DNA from: Corynebacterium bovis DSM 20582 = CIP 54.80
GTDB lineage: Bacteria > Actinomycetota > Actinomycetes > Mycobacteriales > Mycobacteriaceae
Length of the DNA: 64,000 bases
Direction of reading: 5' to 3'
NCBI RefSeq assembly: GCF_030408615.1
Contig: NZ_CP047187.1
Location: 310,001-374,000, forward strand
Part shown: positions 38,863 through 47,149 of the stretch, piece after piece
Layout of the letters: each line of letters opens with the position of its first letter
Position numbering within the stretch: the first letter of the stretch is position 1
The notes under the pieces: model-generated
What the model was told of the DNA's origin: nothing
What the model saw: only the letters and a program-made list of their open reading frames with translations
Databases searched by the model: none
Translations under genes and position numbers: made by a program

Positions 38863-39453
38863 GTGTCCACCGGTTCCCCGGCCCCGCAGCCGTCGCAGTC
38901 CCCGTCCCCGCAGCTCCCGAGCGCCCGCCTCGCCGAGCTGGGCCTCACCCTCCCGCCCGTCGCGGCGCCCGTCGCGGCCTACGTCCCCGCCGTCCGCGTG
39001 GGGGACCTCGTCCACACCTCCGGCCAGCTGCCGTTCGTCGACGGGGCCCTGCCCGCCGTCGGGCACGTCGGTGACACCGCCGGTGACGGTGCCGGATCCG
39101 CCGGTGACGGTGCCGCCGCCGGTGCGGCCGACGTCACCGCCCGCACCGCCACCGTGTCCCCGGAGCAGGCCCGTGACCTCGCCCGGACCGCCGCGCTCAA
39201 CGCCCTCGCGGCCGTCGACGCGCTCGTCGGTCTCGACGCCGTCGTGCAGGTCGTGAAGATCGTCGGCTTCGTCGCGTCCGCGCCCGGCTTCGGCGGGCAG
39301 CCCGGCGTCGTCGACGGTGCGTCGACGCTCATCGGCGAGGTCTTCGGCGACGCCGGCCGGCACGCCCGCAGCGCCGTCGGGGTGGCGGAACTGCCGCTGA
39401 ACAGCCCCGTCGAGATCGAGGTCACCGTCCGGGTCGCCGACGCCCCCGCCTGA
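38863..39453 (+). CDS. RidA/YjgF family protein
   Basis: A 196-residue member of the RidA superfamily, whose studied members deaminate reactive enamine/imine intermediates. Recognisable parts are AAYVPAVRVGDLVHTSGQLPFVDG, AALNALAAVDALVGLDAVVQVVKIVGFVAS and NSPVEIEVTVRVADA. This YjgF-like subgroup lacks the catalytic Arg position of RidA proper as far as I can judge. A Gly/Ala/Asp-rich insert of about 25 residues (around 75-100) interrupts the fold. The GTG start lies 10 nt after the small upstream gene. Confidence 0.88.
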   Translation: MSTGSPAPQPSQSPSPQLPSARLAELGLTLPPVAAPVAAYVPAVRVGDLVHTSGQLPFVDGALPAVGHVGDTAGDGAGSAGDGAAAGAADVTARTATVSPEQARDLARTAALNALAAVDALVGLDAVVQVVKIVGFVASAPGFGGQPGVVDGASTLIGEVFGDAGRHARSAVGVAELPLNSPVEIEVTVRVADAPA

Positions 39454-39526
39454 CCCGGTCCGCGCCACCGCACCACGGCAGCACCGCACCCGCGGCACCG
39501 CACCGCCGCGCCCGCGCGCGCACGGT

Positions 39527-39592
39527 GCAGGCCCGACGGCCGCACGCCAGCACGCCCGCAGGCCCGACGGCCGCACGCCCGCAGGCCCGACG
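39527..39592. repeat. 22-bp direct repeats between ridA and the MBL gene
   Basis: gcaggcccgacggccgcacg plus two bases occurs at 39527 and 39558, with a partial third copy at 39581. The surrounding 270 bp hold no gene. Confidence 0.75.
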
Positions 39593-39713
39593 CCCCGACC
39601 TCCCGGCCGGGGGCTGTCGCCGGGGGGTGGGGCGGCCGGCGGGGGGTCACGGGTGGGGGCCACCGGCGGGGCGGGGACGTGCCGGTCGGCTCCCGTCACG
39701 GGGGCGCACGTCG

Positions 39714-39719
39714 TAGAGT
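39714..39719 (+). promoter_or_regulatory. -10 element of the MBL-fold gene, leaderless
   Basis: TAGAGT, then 7 nt, then the ATG at 39727. Confidence 0.6.
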
Positions 39720-39726
39720 AGGCGGC

Positions 39727-40572
39727 ATGGAGCATCCCGCCTACAGCCAATTGCGTCCTGTCACCCCGTCAGTCGGGGTGGTGCTGTGCCCCAACCCGAG
39801 CTACGCGGCTCTCGAGGGCACGAACTCCTGGATCATCCGTGCACCGGGGGACACGGCCTCCGTCGTCGTCGACCCCGGCCCCGAGGACGAGGGGCACCTC
39901 AACGTCCTCCGGGCGGCGGCGACCGAGGGCGGGGCGCACATCGCCCTCATCCTCCTCACCCACCGCCACACCGACCACGCCGACGGGGCGGAGCGCTTCC
40001 GCCAGCTCTCCGGCGCGCCCGTCCGGGCCGTCGACCTGCGCAACTGCCTCGGCGGCGAGGTGCTCGAGGACGGTGAGCGGATCACCGTCGAGGGGCTGAC
40101 CCCCACCATCGAGGTCGTCCGCACCCCGGGGCACACCGGGGACAGCACCAGCTTCTTCATCCACACCCGGGGCGGGGAGGACGACGCCGACGTCGAGGGG
40201 ATCATGACCGGTGACACGATCGCCGGCCGGCACACGACGATGATCTCCGAGACCGACGGCGACCTCGGGGAGTACCTCCGCTCCCTCGCGACGCTGCGCG
40301 ACCGCGGCCGGGGCGTGCCGCTGCTGCCCGGCCACGGGCCGGACCAGCCGGACACCTCCGAGCTCGCCCAGAAGTACATCGACCGGCGTGAGCTGCGCCT
40401 CTCCCAGGTGCGGGACGCCGTCGCCGAGCTCGGCCCGGAGGCGTCCGTCGGCGAGATCGTCGACCGGATCTACACCGACGTCGACCCCGTCCTCCGGGAC
40501 GCGGCGAAGCAGTCCACCCGCGTGACCCTCCGGTACCTGGAGAACACGGGGAACGCGGCGACGACCGCGTAG
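39727..40572 (+). CDS. MBL-fold metallohydrolase (LACTB2-like)
   Basis: A 281-residue metallo-beta-lactamase-fold hydrolase. The metal-binding core is complete: THRHTDHADG (His79, His81, Asp83, His84), a downstream His in RTPGHTGDST, and MTGDTIAGRHT. It ends in a small winged-helix-like domain (ELAQKYIDRRELRLSQVRDAV), which with GTNSWIIRAPG near the start points to the LACTB2-like group. Some of these are ribonucleases, so an RNase role is possible but unproven. It is convergent with glxR, the same arrangement as Rv3677c and crp in Mycobacterium. Confidence 0.9.
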   Translation: MEHPAYSQLRPVTPSVGVVLCPNPSYAALEGTNSWIIRAPGDTASVVVDPGPEDEGHLNVLRAAATEGGAHIALILLTHRHTDHADGAERFRQLSGAPVRAVDLRNCLGGEVLEDGERITVEGLTPTIEVVRTPGHTGDSTSFFIHTRGGEDDADVEGIMTGDTIAGRHTTMISETDGDLGEYLRSLATLRDRGRGVPLLPGHGPDQPDTSELAQKYIDRRELRLSQVRDAVAELGPEASVGEIVDRIYTDVDPVLRDAAKQSTRVTLRYLENTGNAATTA

Positions 40573-40577
40573 GGCCG

Positions 40578-40602
40578 CGCCCCGTCCCCGGGTGCCGGGG
40601 CG
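40578..40602. terminator. possible terminator between MBL gene and glxR
   Basis: CGCCCCG pairs with CGGGGCG across an 11-nt loop, just after the MBL stop codon and before the convergent glxR end. Stem of 7 bp, no U-tract. A 20-bp direct repeat (40611 and 40676) follows. Confidence 0.4.
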
Positions 40603-40724
40603 TGGGTGGCGCGGTGGCGGCGTCGTCCCCCCCTGGAACCCCCGGCCGCGGCCGTGCCGGCCTTCACCTCCCCCGCGGTGGCGGCGTCGTCCCCCTCCCC
40701 CGGGGCGGCGCAGGTCGGCCCGGG

Positions 40725-41408
40725 TCAGCGGGCGCGCTTGGCGAGGCGCTCGGTGTCCGAGATGAGCACCGACTTGCCCTCGAGGCGGATCCACCCGCGG
40801 TGGGCGAACTCCGCGAGCGCCTTGTTCACCGTCTCCCGCGACGCGCCGACGAGCTGCGCGATCTCCTCCTGGGTGAGGTCGTGGTGCACGCGCAGCGCCC
40901 CGCCCTCCTGCGTGCCGAAACGGTTGGCCAGCTGCAGCAGGGCCTTCGCCACGCGGCCCGGGACGTCGGTGAAGATGAGGTCCGCGAGCGAGTTGTTCGT
41001 CCGGCGGAGGCGCCGGGCGAGCACGCGGAGCAGTTGCTCGGAGATCTCCGGGTGGTCCGTGATCCAGTTGTGGAGCGTCGTCGAGTCCATCGTCGCCGCC
41101 GTGACGTCCGTGACACACACGGCGGAGCTCGTCCGCGGACCCGGGTCGAAGATGGACAGCTCGCCGAACATGTCGGACGGGCCCATGACCGTGAGCAGGT
41201 TCTCCCGGCCGTCGATCGCGTGCCGGGCGAGCTTCACCTTGCCGGTGATGATGATGTACAGGCGGTCGCCCGGTTCACCCTCGTCGAAGATGGTCGTCCC
41301 ACGGGGGAACTCCACGGTGTCGAGCTGACCGATCAGCGCCTGGACCGCGGCGGGGTCCACGCCCTGAAGGATGCCGGCTCGAGACAGGATCTCGGGTACT
41401 TCTTCCAT
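40725..41408 (-). CDS. glxR: CRP/FNR-family cAMP-dependent regulator GlxR
   Basis: GlxR is the global cAMP-responsive regulator of corynebacteria. The 227-residue length equals that of C. glutamicum. The N-terminal cyclic-nucleotide domain includes [16 protein letters not shown] and [20 protein letters not shown], with the phosphate-binding Arg-Thr-Ser. The C-terminal helix-turn-helix is [38 protein letters not shown] ribosome site precedes the ATG. A GlxR-like palindrome about 120 bp upstream suggests autoregulation, as is known for the family. Confidence 0.97.
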   Translation of the reverse strand: MEEVPEILSRAGILQGVDPAAVQALIGQLDTVEFPRGTTIFDEGEPGDRLYIIITGKVKLARHAIDGRENLLTVMGPSDMFGELSIFDPGPRTSSAVCVTDVTAATMDSTTLHNWITDHPEISEQLLRVLARRLRRTNNSLADLIFTDVPGRVAKALLQLANRFGTQEGGALRVHHDLTQEEIAQLVGASRETVNKALAEFAHRGWIRLEGKSVLISDTERLAKRAR

Positions 41409-41525
41409 GTTCCTTCGCTCTTCCGGTCGTCGACGGCGCGCCGGTCATGGGGGCGGTTGCCGCAGCTGGCGGCCCCGCGGGTGGCGTGACTGTCGGTGTA
41501 CGTCTGCCGGTGGGCAGGTCGATTA

Positions 41526-41541
41526 CGTGGTCAAGGTTACA
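41526..41541. promoter_or_regulatory. probable GlxR autoregulatory site
   Basis: CGTGG-tcaagg-TTACA matches the TGTGA-N6-TCACA pattern at seven of ten half-site positions. It lies in the divergent glxR/nth region, 118 bp before glxR and 125 bp before nth. Confidence 0.5.
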
Positions 41542-41652
41542 TCCCCGGTCGCCGGGGGCTGGACGGTCGGGGGCACTCGCCGGGTCCGGGTTCGTCACGA
41601 CGCCCGCCGCCGTGCCCGGACCGGGGGCAGGGGAGGGGGCCGGTGCGGGGAC

Positions 41653-41658
41653 TATGGT
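41653..41658 (+). promoter_or_regulatory. -10 element of nth operon, leaderless
   Basis: TATGGT, then 7 nt, then the ATG at 41666. This should drive the nth-tlpA-nudix-marP cluster. Confidence 0.55.
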
Positions 41659-41665
41659 GGTCCCC

Positions 41666-42478
41666 ATGTCCACGACGACGAGCACCGTTTCCCGCCGTCC
41701 CGGAGCCGGCTCCGGCCCGCCCGGCGGACGGTCGCAGTCCCGGCTCGCGCGGGTGCGCCGGGCCCGGGCGATCAACCGCGACCTCGCGCGCGCCTACCCG
41801 GACGCGACGTGCGAACTGACGTTCAGCACGCCCCTCGAACTGCTCGTCGCGACCGTCCTGTCCGCCCAGTGCACCGACGCCCGGGTCAACGCCGTCACGC
41901 CGGCGCTCTTCGCCCGGTACCCGGACGCGGCGGCGTACGCCGGGGCCGACCGGGCGGAGCTCGAGGACCTCATCCGGCCGACCGGCTTCTTCCGCGCGAA
42001 GGCGGACCACCTCATCGGCATCGGGGCGGCGGTGCTCGACCGGTTCGGCGGGGAGGTGCCGTCGACACTGGACGAGCTCGTCTCCCTCCCCGGGGTCGGC
42101 CGCAAGACCGCGAACGTCGTGCTCGGTGACGCCTTCGGCGTGCCCGGCATCACCGTCGACACCCACCTCGGCCGGCTCGCCCGGCGGTGGGGGCTCACCG
42201 GGGAGACGGACCCCGTCGCCGTCGAGCGCGACCTGTGCGACCTCATCGAACAGCCGGAGTGGACGCACTTCAGCCACCGGGCGATCCTCCACGGCCGCAG
42301 GGTGTGCCACTCCCGGCGGGCGGCGTGCGGGGTGTGCCTCCTCGCGTCGCGCTGCCCGTCCGCCGGGGAGGCCGGCCCGGCCGACCCGCGGGAGGCGGAG
42401 CGGCTGCTGCGCGGCGACGACGAGGAACGCGGGCGGCTGCTCGCCCTCGCCGGGGTCGGGGTCGGGGGTGCGGAATGA
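41666..42478 (+). CDS. nth: endonuclease III
   Basis: Nth is a bifunctional DNA glycosylase/AP lyase for oxidised pyrimidines. The helix-hairpin-helix with catalytic Lys is [19 protein letters not shown]. The catalytic Asp is in [17 protein letters not shown]. The C-terminal 4Fe-4S cluster spacing C-x6-C-x2-C-x5-C is seen in [18 protein letters not shown]. 270 residues with short low-complexity ends. It starts an operon shared with Mycobacterium (Rv3674c onward). Its stop overlaps the next gene (ATGA). Confidence 0.97.
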   Translation: MSTTTSTVSRRPGAGSGPPGGRSQSRLARVRRARAINRDLARAYPDATCELTFSTPLELLVATVLSAQCTDARVNAVTPALFARYPDAAAYAGADRAELEDLIRPTGFFRAKADHLIGIGAAVLDRFGGEVPSTLDELVSLPGVGRKTANVVLGDAFGVPGITVDTHLGRLARRWGLTGETDPVAVERDLCDLIEQPEWTHFSHRAILHGRRVCHSRRAACGVCLLASRCPSAGEAGPADPREAERLLRGDDEERGRLLALAGVGVGGAE

Positions 42479-43290
42479 GCGGTCGTGACGGCGGGCGCGG
42501 GCCGGCCGACGACGGGGTGACCGACGCCGACGGCGCGTCCCCGGTCACCGACGCCGGGGCGTCGCGCGCGGACCGGCTCCGCCTGCCGCTCCTCGTTGCG
42601 GTCGTCGTCGTGGGGCTGCTCATCGCCGCGGTGCCCGTCGTCGTCTCCCTCACCGCCGACCCCTCCGCGCCCCCGGCCCCCGCCCTCACGACGACCCCCG
42701 GCGACCCCGCGGCCGCCGGTGTCGCCGGGCCCGGCGCCGGGGGGCCCGACGGTGCCCCCGCGGACCCGGAGGGGACGACGTACCGCGTCCCCGCCGCACG
42801 CCGCGCTGCGTGCCCCGTCCCCGCCGGCGGGACGTCCGGGACCGGCACGGGCGGCGGGGCGGCCCCGGACGCCGTCCTCGCCGGCGTGCGGCTGCCGTGC
42901 CTCACGACCGGCGGCGGGGAGGACGTCGACCTCGCCGACGCGCTCGCGGGCAAGCCGACCGTGCTCAACGTGTGGGCGTGGTGGTGCGCCCCCTGCCGGG
43001 AGGAACTGCCCGTCATCCGGGAGGCGGCGCAGCGGCACCCGGAGTGGAACGTCGTCGGCGTCCACCTCGACGGCCGCGGGCAGGCGGGCCTCGACATGCT
43101 CGACGACCTCGGCGTGACGGTGCCGTCGTACCAGGACTCCCGCAGCGCCGTCGCCGCCGCGGCGGAACTGCCCGCCGTCGTGCCCGTGACGCTCGTGCTC
43201 CGGCCGGACGGGACGCGGGCGGCCCTGCACGCCGGGCCGTTCGCGGACCTCGCCGACCTCGAGGCCGCGGTCACGGGGGCGCTCGGCTGA
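42475..43290 (+). CDS. membrane-anchored TlpA/ResA-like thiol oxidoreductase
   Basis: A 271-residue protein with one N-terminal membrane helix ([23 protein letters not shown]), a Pro/Ala/Gly-rich linker and an extracytoplasmic thioredoxin fold. The active site is [17 protein letters not shown] (C-x2-C) and the cis-Pro side is [15 protein letters not shown]. Two further Cys ([15 protein letters not shown]) lie in the linker. It may reduce or form disulfides in exported proteins. The next-but-one gene encodes a MarP-type protease that needs a disulfide, so the pair may be functionally linked; that is inference. Confidence 0.9.
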   Translation: MSGRDGGRGPADDGVTDADGASPVTDAGASRADRLRLPLLVAVVVVGLLIAAVPVVVSLTADPSAPPAPALTTTPGDPAAAGVAGPGAGGPDGAPADPEGTTYRVPAARRAACPVPAGGTSGTGTGGGAAPDAVLAGVRLPCLTTGGGEDVDLADALAGKPTVLNVWAWWCAPCREELPVIREAAQRHPEWNVVGVHLDGRGQAGLDMLDDLGVTVPSYQDSRSAVAAAAELPAVVPVTLVLRPDGTRAALHAGPFADLADLEAAVTGALG

Positions 43291-43370
43291 ACCCCCGCCC
43301 GGTCGGCGGGGGCGCAGCCGGCCGGGACCGCCGCACGGGAGGGCCCGCCGGTGCAATAATCGGAGGGATC

Positions 43371-44189
43371 ATGACCTACACCTTCGACGACTGGTACCGG
43401 GCGCGGTCGCGGCAGCCCGACCCCGTGCCCGACGTGCCCCCGTGGCTCGCGGGTGTCACGGGGCGGGCGCGCAGCTCCACCCTCGACCGGCTGCTCCCCG
43501 GCCCCGGCCGCGCCGTCCCGGAGACCGACGACGACGGCGTCCCCCCGCGCTACTCGGCCGTCCTCGTCCTCCTCGGCGGGGACCCCGACGCGACGGAGAC
43601 GCCCGGGGACGCGAGCCTGCTGCTCACCCACCGCACGCCGACGATGCGCACGCACTCCGGCCAGGTCGCCTTCCCCGGCGGCCGGCGCGAACCGGGCGAC
43701 GCCGGGCCCGTCGCGACGGCCCTGCGCGAGGCCGTCGAGGAGACGGGGCTCGACCCGGCGGGCGTCGACCCCCTCGCCGTGTGCCGGGAGATCTACATCC
43801 CCGGCAGCAACTCCGCGGTCGTCCCCGTGCTCGCCTACTGGCGGCGCCCCGTCCCCGTCCGGCCCGCGACGACCGAGACCGACTGGGTGGCCCCCGTCCC
43901 GCTCGCCACCCTGGCCGACCCCGCGCGGCGGTCGCGCGTCGGGCTCGCCGGGTGGTCGGGGCCGGCGTTCGACCTCGGTCCCTACCTGCTCTGGGGGTTC
44001 ACCGGCGGGGTCGTCTCCGCGGTGCTCGACCTCGGCGGGTGGGCCCGGCCGTGGGACGACGGCACGGTCCGCGACCTCGTCACCGCGCTCGGCGAGTCCG
44101 GCAACGGGGAACCTCTTGGTACCCTCGACCGGCGACGTCACGGCGCTGACGCCGCCCCCGCACCCGACACAGAGACCCCTGAGGACTGA
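43371..44189 (+). CDS. NUDIX hydrolase (CoA pyrophosphatase-like)
   Basis: A 272-residue NUDIX enzyme. The box is complete: GGRREPGDAGPVATALREAVEETG (G-x5-E-x7-REUxEE-x-GU). SGQVAFPGG directly before it is the NuCoA signature that marks CoA or nucleotide pyrophosphatases. The N- and C-terminal ~50 residues are low in complexity. GGAGGG gives a ribosome site 4 nt before the ATG. The gap to the upstream gene is 80 bp. marP starts 3 nt after its stop. Confidence 0.92.
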   Translation: MTYTFDDWYRARSRQPDPVPDVPPWLAGVTGRARSSTLDRLLPGPGRAVPETDDDGVPPRYSAVLVLLGGDPDATETPGDASLLLTHRTPTMRTHSGQVAFPGGRREPGDAGPVATALREAVEETGLDPAGVDPLAVCREIYIPGSNSAVVPVLAYWRRPVPVRPATTETDWVAPVPLATLADPARRSRVGLAGWSGPAFDLGPYLLWGFTGGVVSAVLDLGGWARPWDDGTVRDLVTALGESGNGEPLGTLDRRRHGADAAPAPDTETPED

Positions 44190-44192
44190 TCC

Positions 44193-45386
44193 ATGACCGG
44201 TTCCACGATGGTGGATGTCGCCCTGGCCGTCGTCGCCCTGCTCGCGATGGTCTCCGGGTGGCGGCAGGGCGGGTTCTCCGCCGTGCTGTCCTTCCTCGGC
44301 GTCCTCGGCGGCGGGTACCTCGGGGTGCGCCTCGTGCCCACGGTCATGGACCGCCTGTCGTCGGAGCAGGGGCAGTTCATCGGGGCGGTCGTGACGGTCA
44401 CGCTCGGCGTCATCCTCGGGTACGCCCTCGGCACCGTCATCGGCGGGATGCTCCGCGACCGGATCCGCACGCGGACGGCGCTGCGCACGGACTCCGCCGT
44501 GGGGGCGGTCGTCCAGGTCCTCACGACCGTCATCGTCATCTGGCTCATCGCCGTGCCGCTCGTCGGGCGGGGCAATGGCCCGGTCATCCGGGCGGTCCAG
44601 GGGTCCCGGATCCTCGGGACGGTGACGAAGGTCGCGCCGGACTCCCTCGCGCAGCTGCCGTCGCGCTTCACCACCCTCTTCAGCGACAGCGGGTTCCCCG
44701 CGGTCACCAACCCGTTCGACCAGGTGCCGGTCCGCACCGTCGACGCCCCCGACGCCGCGCTCGCCGGGGCCCCGTCGGTCGCGCGGGACCGGGACTCGGT
44801 CGTCCGGGTCGTCGGGCAGGCCCAGCAGTGCCGCCGGCTGCTACAGGGCAGCGGGTTCGTCGTCGACCGGAACACCGTCATGACGAACGCGCACGTCGTC
44901 GCCGGGACGGACACCGTGAAGATCAACACCGTCGACGGCCCCGTGGACACGACCGTCGTCTACTACAACCCGGTCGACGACATCGCCCTGCTCCGGGCCT
45001 CCGACCTGCACCTCGAGCCCCTGTCCTGGGCCTCCGACGGCGCCGACAGCGGCGACGACGCGATCGTCATGGGCTACCCGATGGGCGGGCCGTTCACCGC
45101 CACCCCGGCGCGCGTGCGGGACCGGTACACGATCAGCGGCCCGGACATCTACGCGTCGACGCGGGTCGAACGGGAGGCCTACACGGTGCGCGGGCACGTG
45201 GTCCAGGGCAACTCCGGCGGGCCGCTCGTCGACGCGCAGGGCCGGGTGCTGGGGCTCGTCTTCGGCGCGGGGGTCAACGACCCGGACACCGGGTACGCGC
45301 TGACGAAGGACGAGATCATGTCGACCGTCGGGGACGTCTCCCGGTACCGGGACCCCGTGGACACCCAGGGGTGCGTGCTGAACTGA
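44193..45386 (+). CDS. marP: membrane serine protease of the MarP (Rv3671c) type
   Basis: A 397-residue protein, exactly the length I recall for Mycobacterium tuberculosis MarP, the acid-resistance protease. The first ~125 residues are a CvpA-like four-helix membrane domain. The chymotrypsin-like periplasmic domain has the triad His234 (MTNAHVVAG), Asp262 or Asp263 (PVDDIALL) and Ser341 (GNSGGP). Cys213 and Cys394 correspond to the activating disulfide of MarP. Gene order nth-tlpA-nudix-marP-ephE also matches Mycobacterium. The MarP substrate there is a peptidoglycan hydrolase; whether that holds here is unknown. Confidence 0.93.
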   Translation: MTGSTMVDVALAVVALLAMVSGWRQGGFSAVLSFLGVLGGGYLGVRLVPTVMDRLSSEQGQFIGAVVTVTLGVILGYALGTVIGGMLRDRIRTRTALRTDSAVGAVVQVLTTVIVIWLIAVPLVGRGNGPVIRAVQGSRILGTVTKVAPDSLAQLPSRFTTLFSDSGFPAVTNPFDQVPVRTVDAPDAALAGAPSVARDRDSVVRVVGQAQQCRRLLQGSGFVVDRNTVMTNAHVVAGTDTVKINTVDGPVDTTVVYYNPVDDIALLRASDLHLEPLSWASDGADSGDDAIVMGYPMGGPFTATPARVRDRYTISGPDIYASTRVEREAYTVRGHVVQGNSGGPLVDAQGRVLGLVFGAGVNDPDTGYALTKDEIMSTVGDVSRYRDPVDTQGCVLN

Positions 45387-45486
45387 GCCGGGGCCGGGCG
45401 CGGCCGGGGCCGGGGCCGCAGGCAGGGGGAGGGGGACGACGACGCGCGCCGGGAGCGGGCCGGCACCGGTGGTGCGGCCGGGCCGG

Positions 45487-46470
45487 TCAGTCCGCGAGCG
45501 TGTCCGGGGCGTCGACGCCCAACCACTCGCGGAGCACGGCGGCGACCGTCGGGGCGTCCTCGATGTGGGGGAAGTGGCCGACCCCGTAGAGCAGCTTCAC
45601 GCGCGACCCGGGGCCGCCGCGGGCCGCCCCGGCCTCCGCGATGCGCGCGTCGTACGCCGGGTCCATGCTGCCGTCGAGGCAGAGGACCGGGGCGAGCGTC
45701 CGGGCGGGGAAGGTGCGGTCGAAGACGGACCCCTCGCGGCGCAGGTGGCTGCGCACCGTCCACCGGCGGTACTCGCACGACAGGTGCGCGACCTTGTCCA
45801 CGAGCATCGCGGTGCGGCGGAGATCCTCGTGGACGCGGCAGAGCGGCGTCGTCCTGAACCCCGGGGCGACCTGGCGGCGGAAGGAGACCGCGACCGCCTT
45901 GGCGTCGTCCGCGGTGAGGGTCCGCTCCGGCAGCCGCGGGAGCTGGGCGTAGAGGGAGTCCCGCAACCGCGACCACTGGGAGAACGGGCGGGTGAGCATC
46001 GTCCGGGCGAGGACGAGCGGGTGCGCCGACGCGACCGTGACCAGGGAGGACACCCGGCGCGGTTCGTGGGCGGCCATCGTCCAGCCGACGAGTCCGCCCT
46101 CGCCGTGGCCGACGACGGTCGCCTCCGCGTGCCCGAGCGCGCGGATCGTGCCGCACATGTCCGACGCGGCCGTCGTGAGGTCGTAGCCCCGCGGCGTCTT
46201 GTCCGACCGGCCGTAGCCGCGCATGTCCACGGCGGCGAGGCGGAACGGGGCGTCACCGAGGGCCGGGATGAGCTCCCGCCAGTCGAAGCACCCGCCGCCG
46301 AAGCCGTGGATGAACAGGACGAGCGGGGCGTTCCGCGGCCCGCGCACGGCGACGTGCAACCGGATGCCGCGGGTGTGGACGAAGACGCTCTCCGCCCCCG
46401 GGACGGGCACGTCCGGGAGGTGCGGCTCCGACGCCGGGGGCGTGACGGAGGGGAGGTCGGGGGTGTCCAC
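45487..46470 (-). CDS. alpha/beta hydrolase, EphE-like, nucleophile missing
   Basis: A 327-residue alpha/beta hydrolase-fold protein in the position of mycobacterial ephE. The oxyanion-hole block VLFIHGFGGGCFDW, the strand AAVDMRGYGRSDKT and the distal Asp (LDGSMDPAYD) and His (YGVGHFPHIED) are all present. The nucleophile elbow reads VVGHGEGGLVGW, which puts Gly123 where a Ser or Asp should be. Either the protein is not a hydrolase or it uses another residue. GTG start at 46470 with a CGGAG ribosome site. It follows the holin-like gene by 27 nt. Confidence 0.88.
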   Translation of the reverse strand: MDTPDLPSVTPPASEPHLPDVPVPGAESVFVHTRGIRLHVAVRGPRNAPLVLFIHGFGGGCFDWRELIPALGDAPFRLAAVDMRGYGRSDKTPRGYDLTTAASDMCGTIRALGHAEATVVGHGEGGLVGWTMAAHEPRRVSSLVTVASAHPLVLARTMLTRPFSQWSRLRDSLYAQLPRLPERTLTADDAKAVAVSFRRQVAPGFRTTPLCRVHEDLRRTAMLVDKVAHLSCEYRRWTVRSHLRREGSVFDRTFPARTLAPVLCLDGSMDPAYDARIAEAGAARGGPGSRVKLLYGVGHFPHIEDAPTVAAVLREWLGVDAPDTLAD

Positions 46471-46497
46471 GGGCGGCTCCGGTCGCGGCGACCGTGA

Positions 46498-47007
46498 CTA
46501 GGTGTACAGGCCCGAGGTGGGGTGCGCGGAGGCGGAGCCGTCCTTCGACGGGACGACCTCCGGCAGACGCGACAGCGAGTCGATCGTCTTCTCCGGCTTC
46601 TTCACGCCCTTGAGCTGCGAGATGCCGATCACCGCGAGGACCGCGACGAGCACGATCATGACGAGGAAGACGATGAGGAACGCCAGCCAGCGGGGCATCC
46701 ACGTGTCGAGGACCTCGGCGATGGTGAAGAAGAGGAAGAAGGAGCTGTAGGCGAGGATCACACCCGCCGCCCCGAACAGGCCGACGGCGATGCCGGCCTT
46801 CTTCGCCGCGCCCGCGACCTCGGTCTTCGCGAGCTCGATCTCCGAGCGGATGAGGGTGGACACCTGAGCGGAGGCGTCCTTGACCAGCCGGCCGATGCTG
46901 CCCTGGCCCTTGCCGTGGGTGTCGACATCCGACAGCGGGATGGCGTTCACCTGGGGGTTGAAGCTGTCACGGTCGGTGAAGAGACCGTCGTGGTCCTTGT
47001 CGCTCAC
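46498..47007 (-). CDS. holin-X/DUF1469-like membrane protein
   Basis: A 169-residue protein with an amphipathic helix (LIRSEIELAKTEVAGAAKKAGIAVGLFGAAGVILAY) followed by two membrane helices (AFLIVFLVMIVLVAVLAVIGI). This is the pattern of the actinobacterial Phage_holin_3-like family, despite the name not phage-linked. The C-terminal 35 residues are soluble. Rv3669 occupies the same place in Mycobacterium. GTG start with a CAGGAG ribosome site. Role unknown. Confidence 0.85.
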   Translation of the reverse strand: MSDKDHDGLFTDRDSFNPQVNAIPLSDVDTHGKGQGSIGRLVKDASAQVSTLIRSEIELAKTEVAGAAKKAGIAVGLFGAAGVILAYSSFFLFFTIAEVLDTWMPRWLAFLIVFLVMIVLVAVLAVIGISQLKGVKKPEKTIDSLSRLPEVVPSKDGSASAHPTSGLYT

Positions 47008-47084
47008 TGCGTTTCTCCTGGATCAGGTTGTCCGTGGTCATGGTCAGTCGGTCATGATCGGTCACGGTCGGACGCGTTCTGCAT

Positions 47085-47102
47085 GCACTATAACCATAGT
47101 GC
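47085..47102. promoter_or_regulatory. inverted repeat between holin-like and Fic-like genes
   Basis: GCACTAT-AACC-ATAGTGC is a perfect 7-bp inverted repeat. It contains TATAGT on the minus strand and TATAAC on the plus strand, so it may be an operator overlapping a promoter. Confidence 0.5.
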
Positions 47103-47136
47103 CAGACCCGCACGCCCGGTGCGGTGCCGGTCGGCC

Positions 47137-47142
47137 TATCCT
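47137..47142 (+). promoter_or_regulatory. -10 element of the Fic-like gene, leaderless
   Basis: TATCCT, then 7 nt, then the ATG at 47150. Confidence 0.55.
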
Positions 47143-47149
47143 GGCCGTC

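Noticed and set aside
46498-47007. Prophage remnant suggested by the holin-like protein
   Set aside because: This membrane family is common in actinobacterial chromosomes at this conserved locus, and no other phage gene is present.
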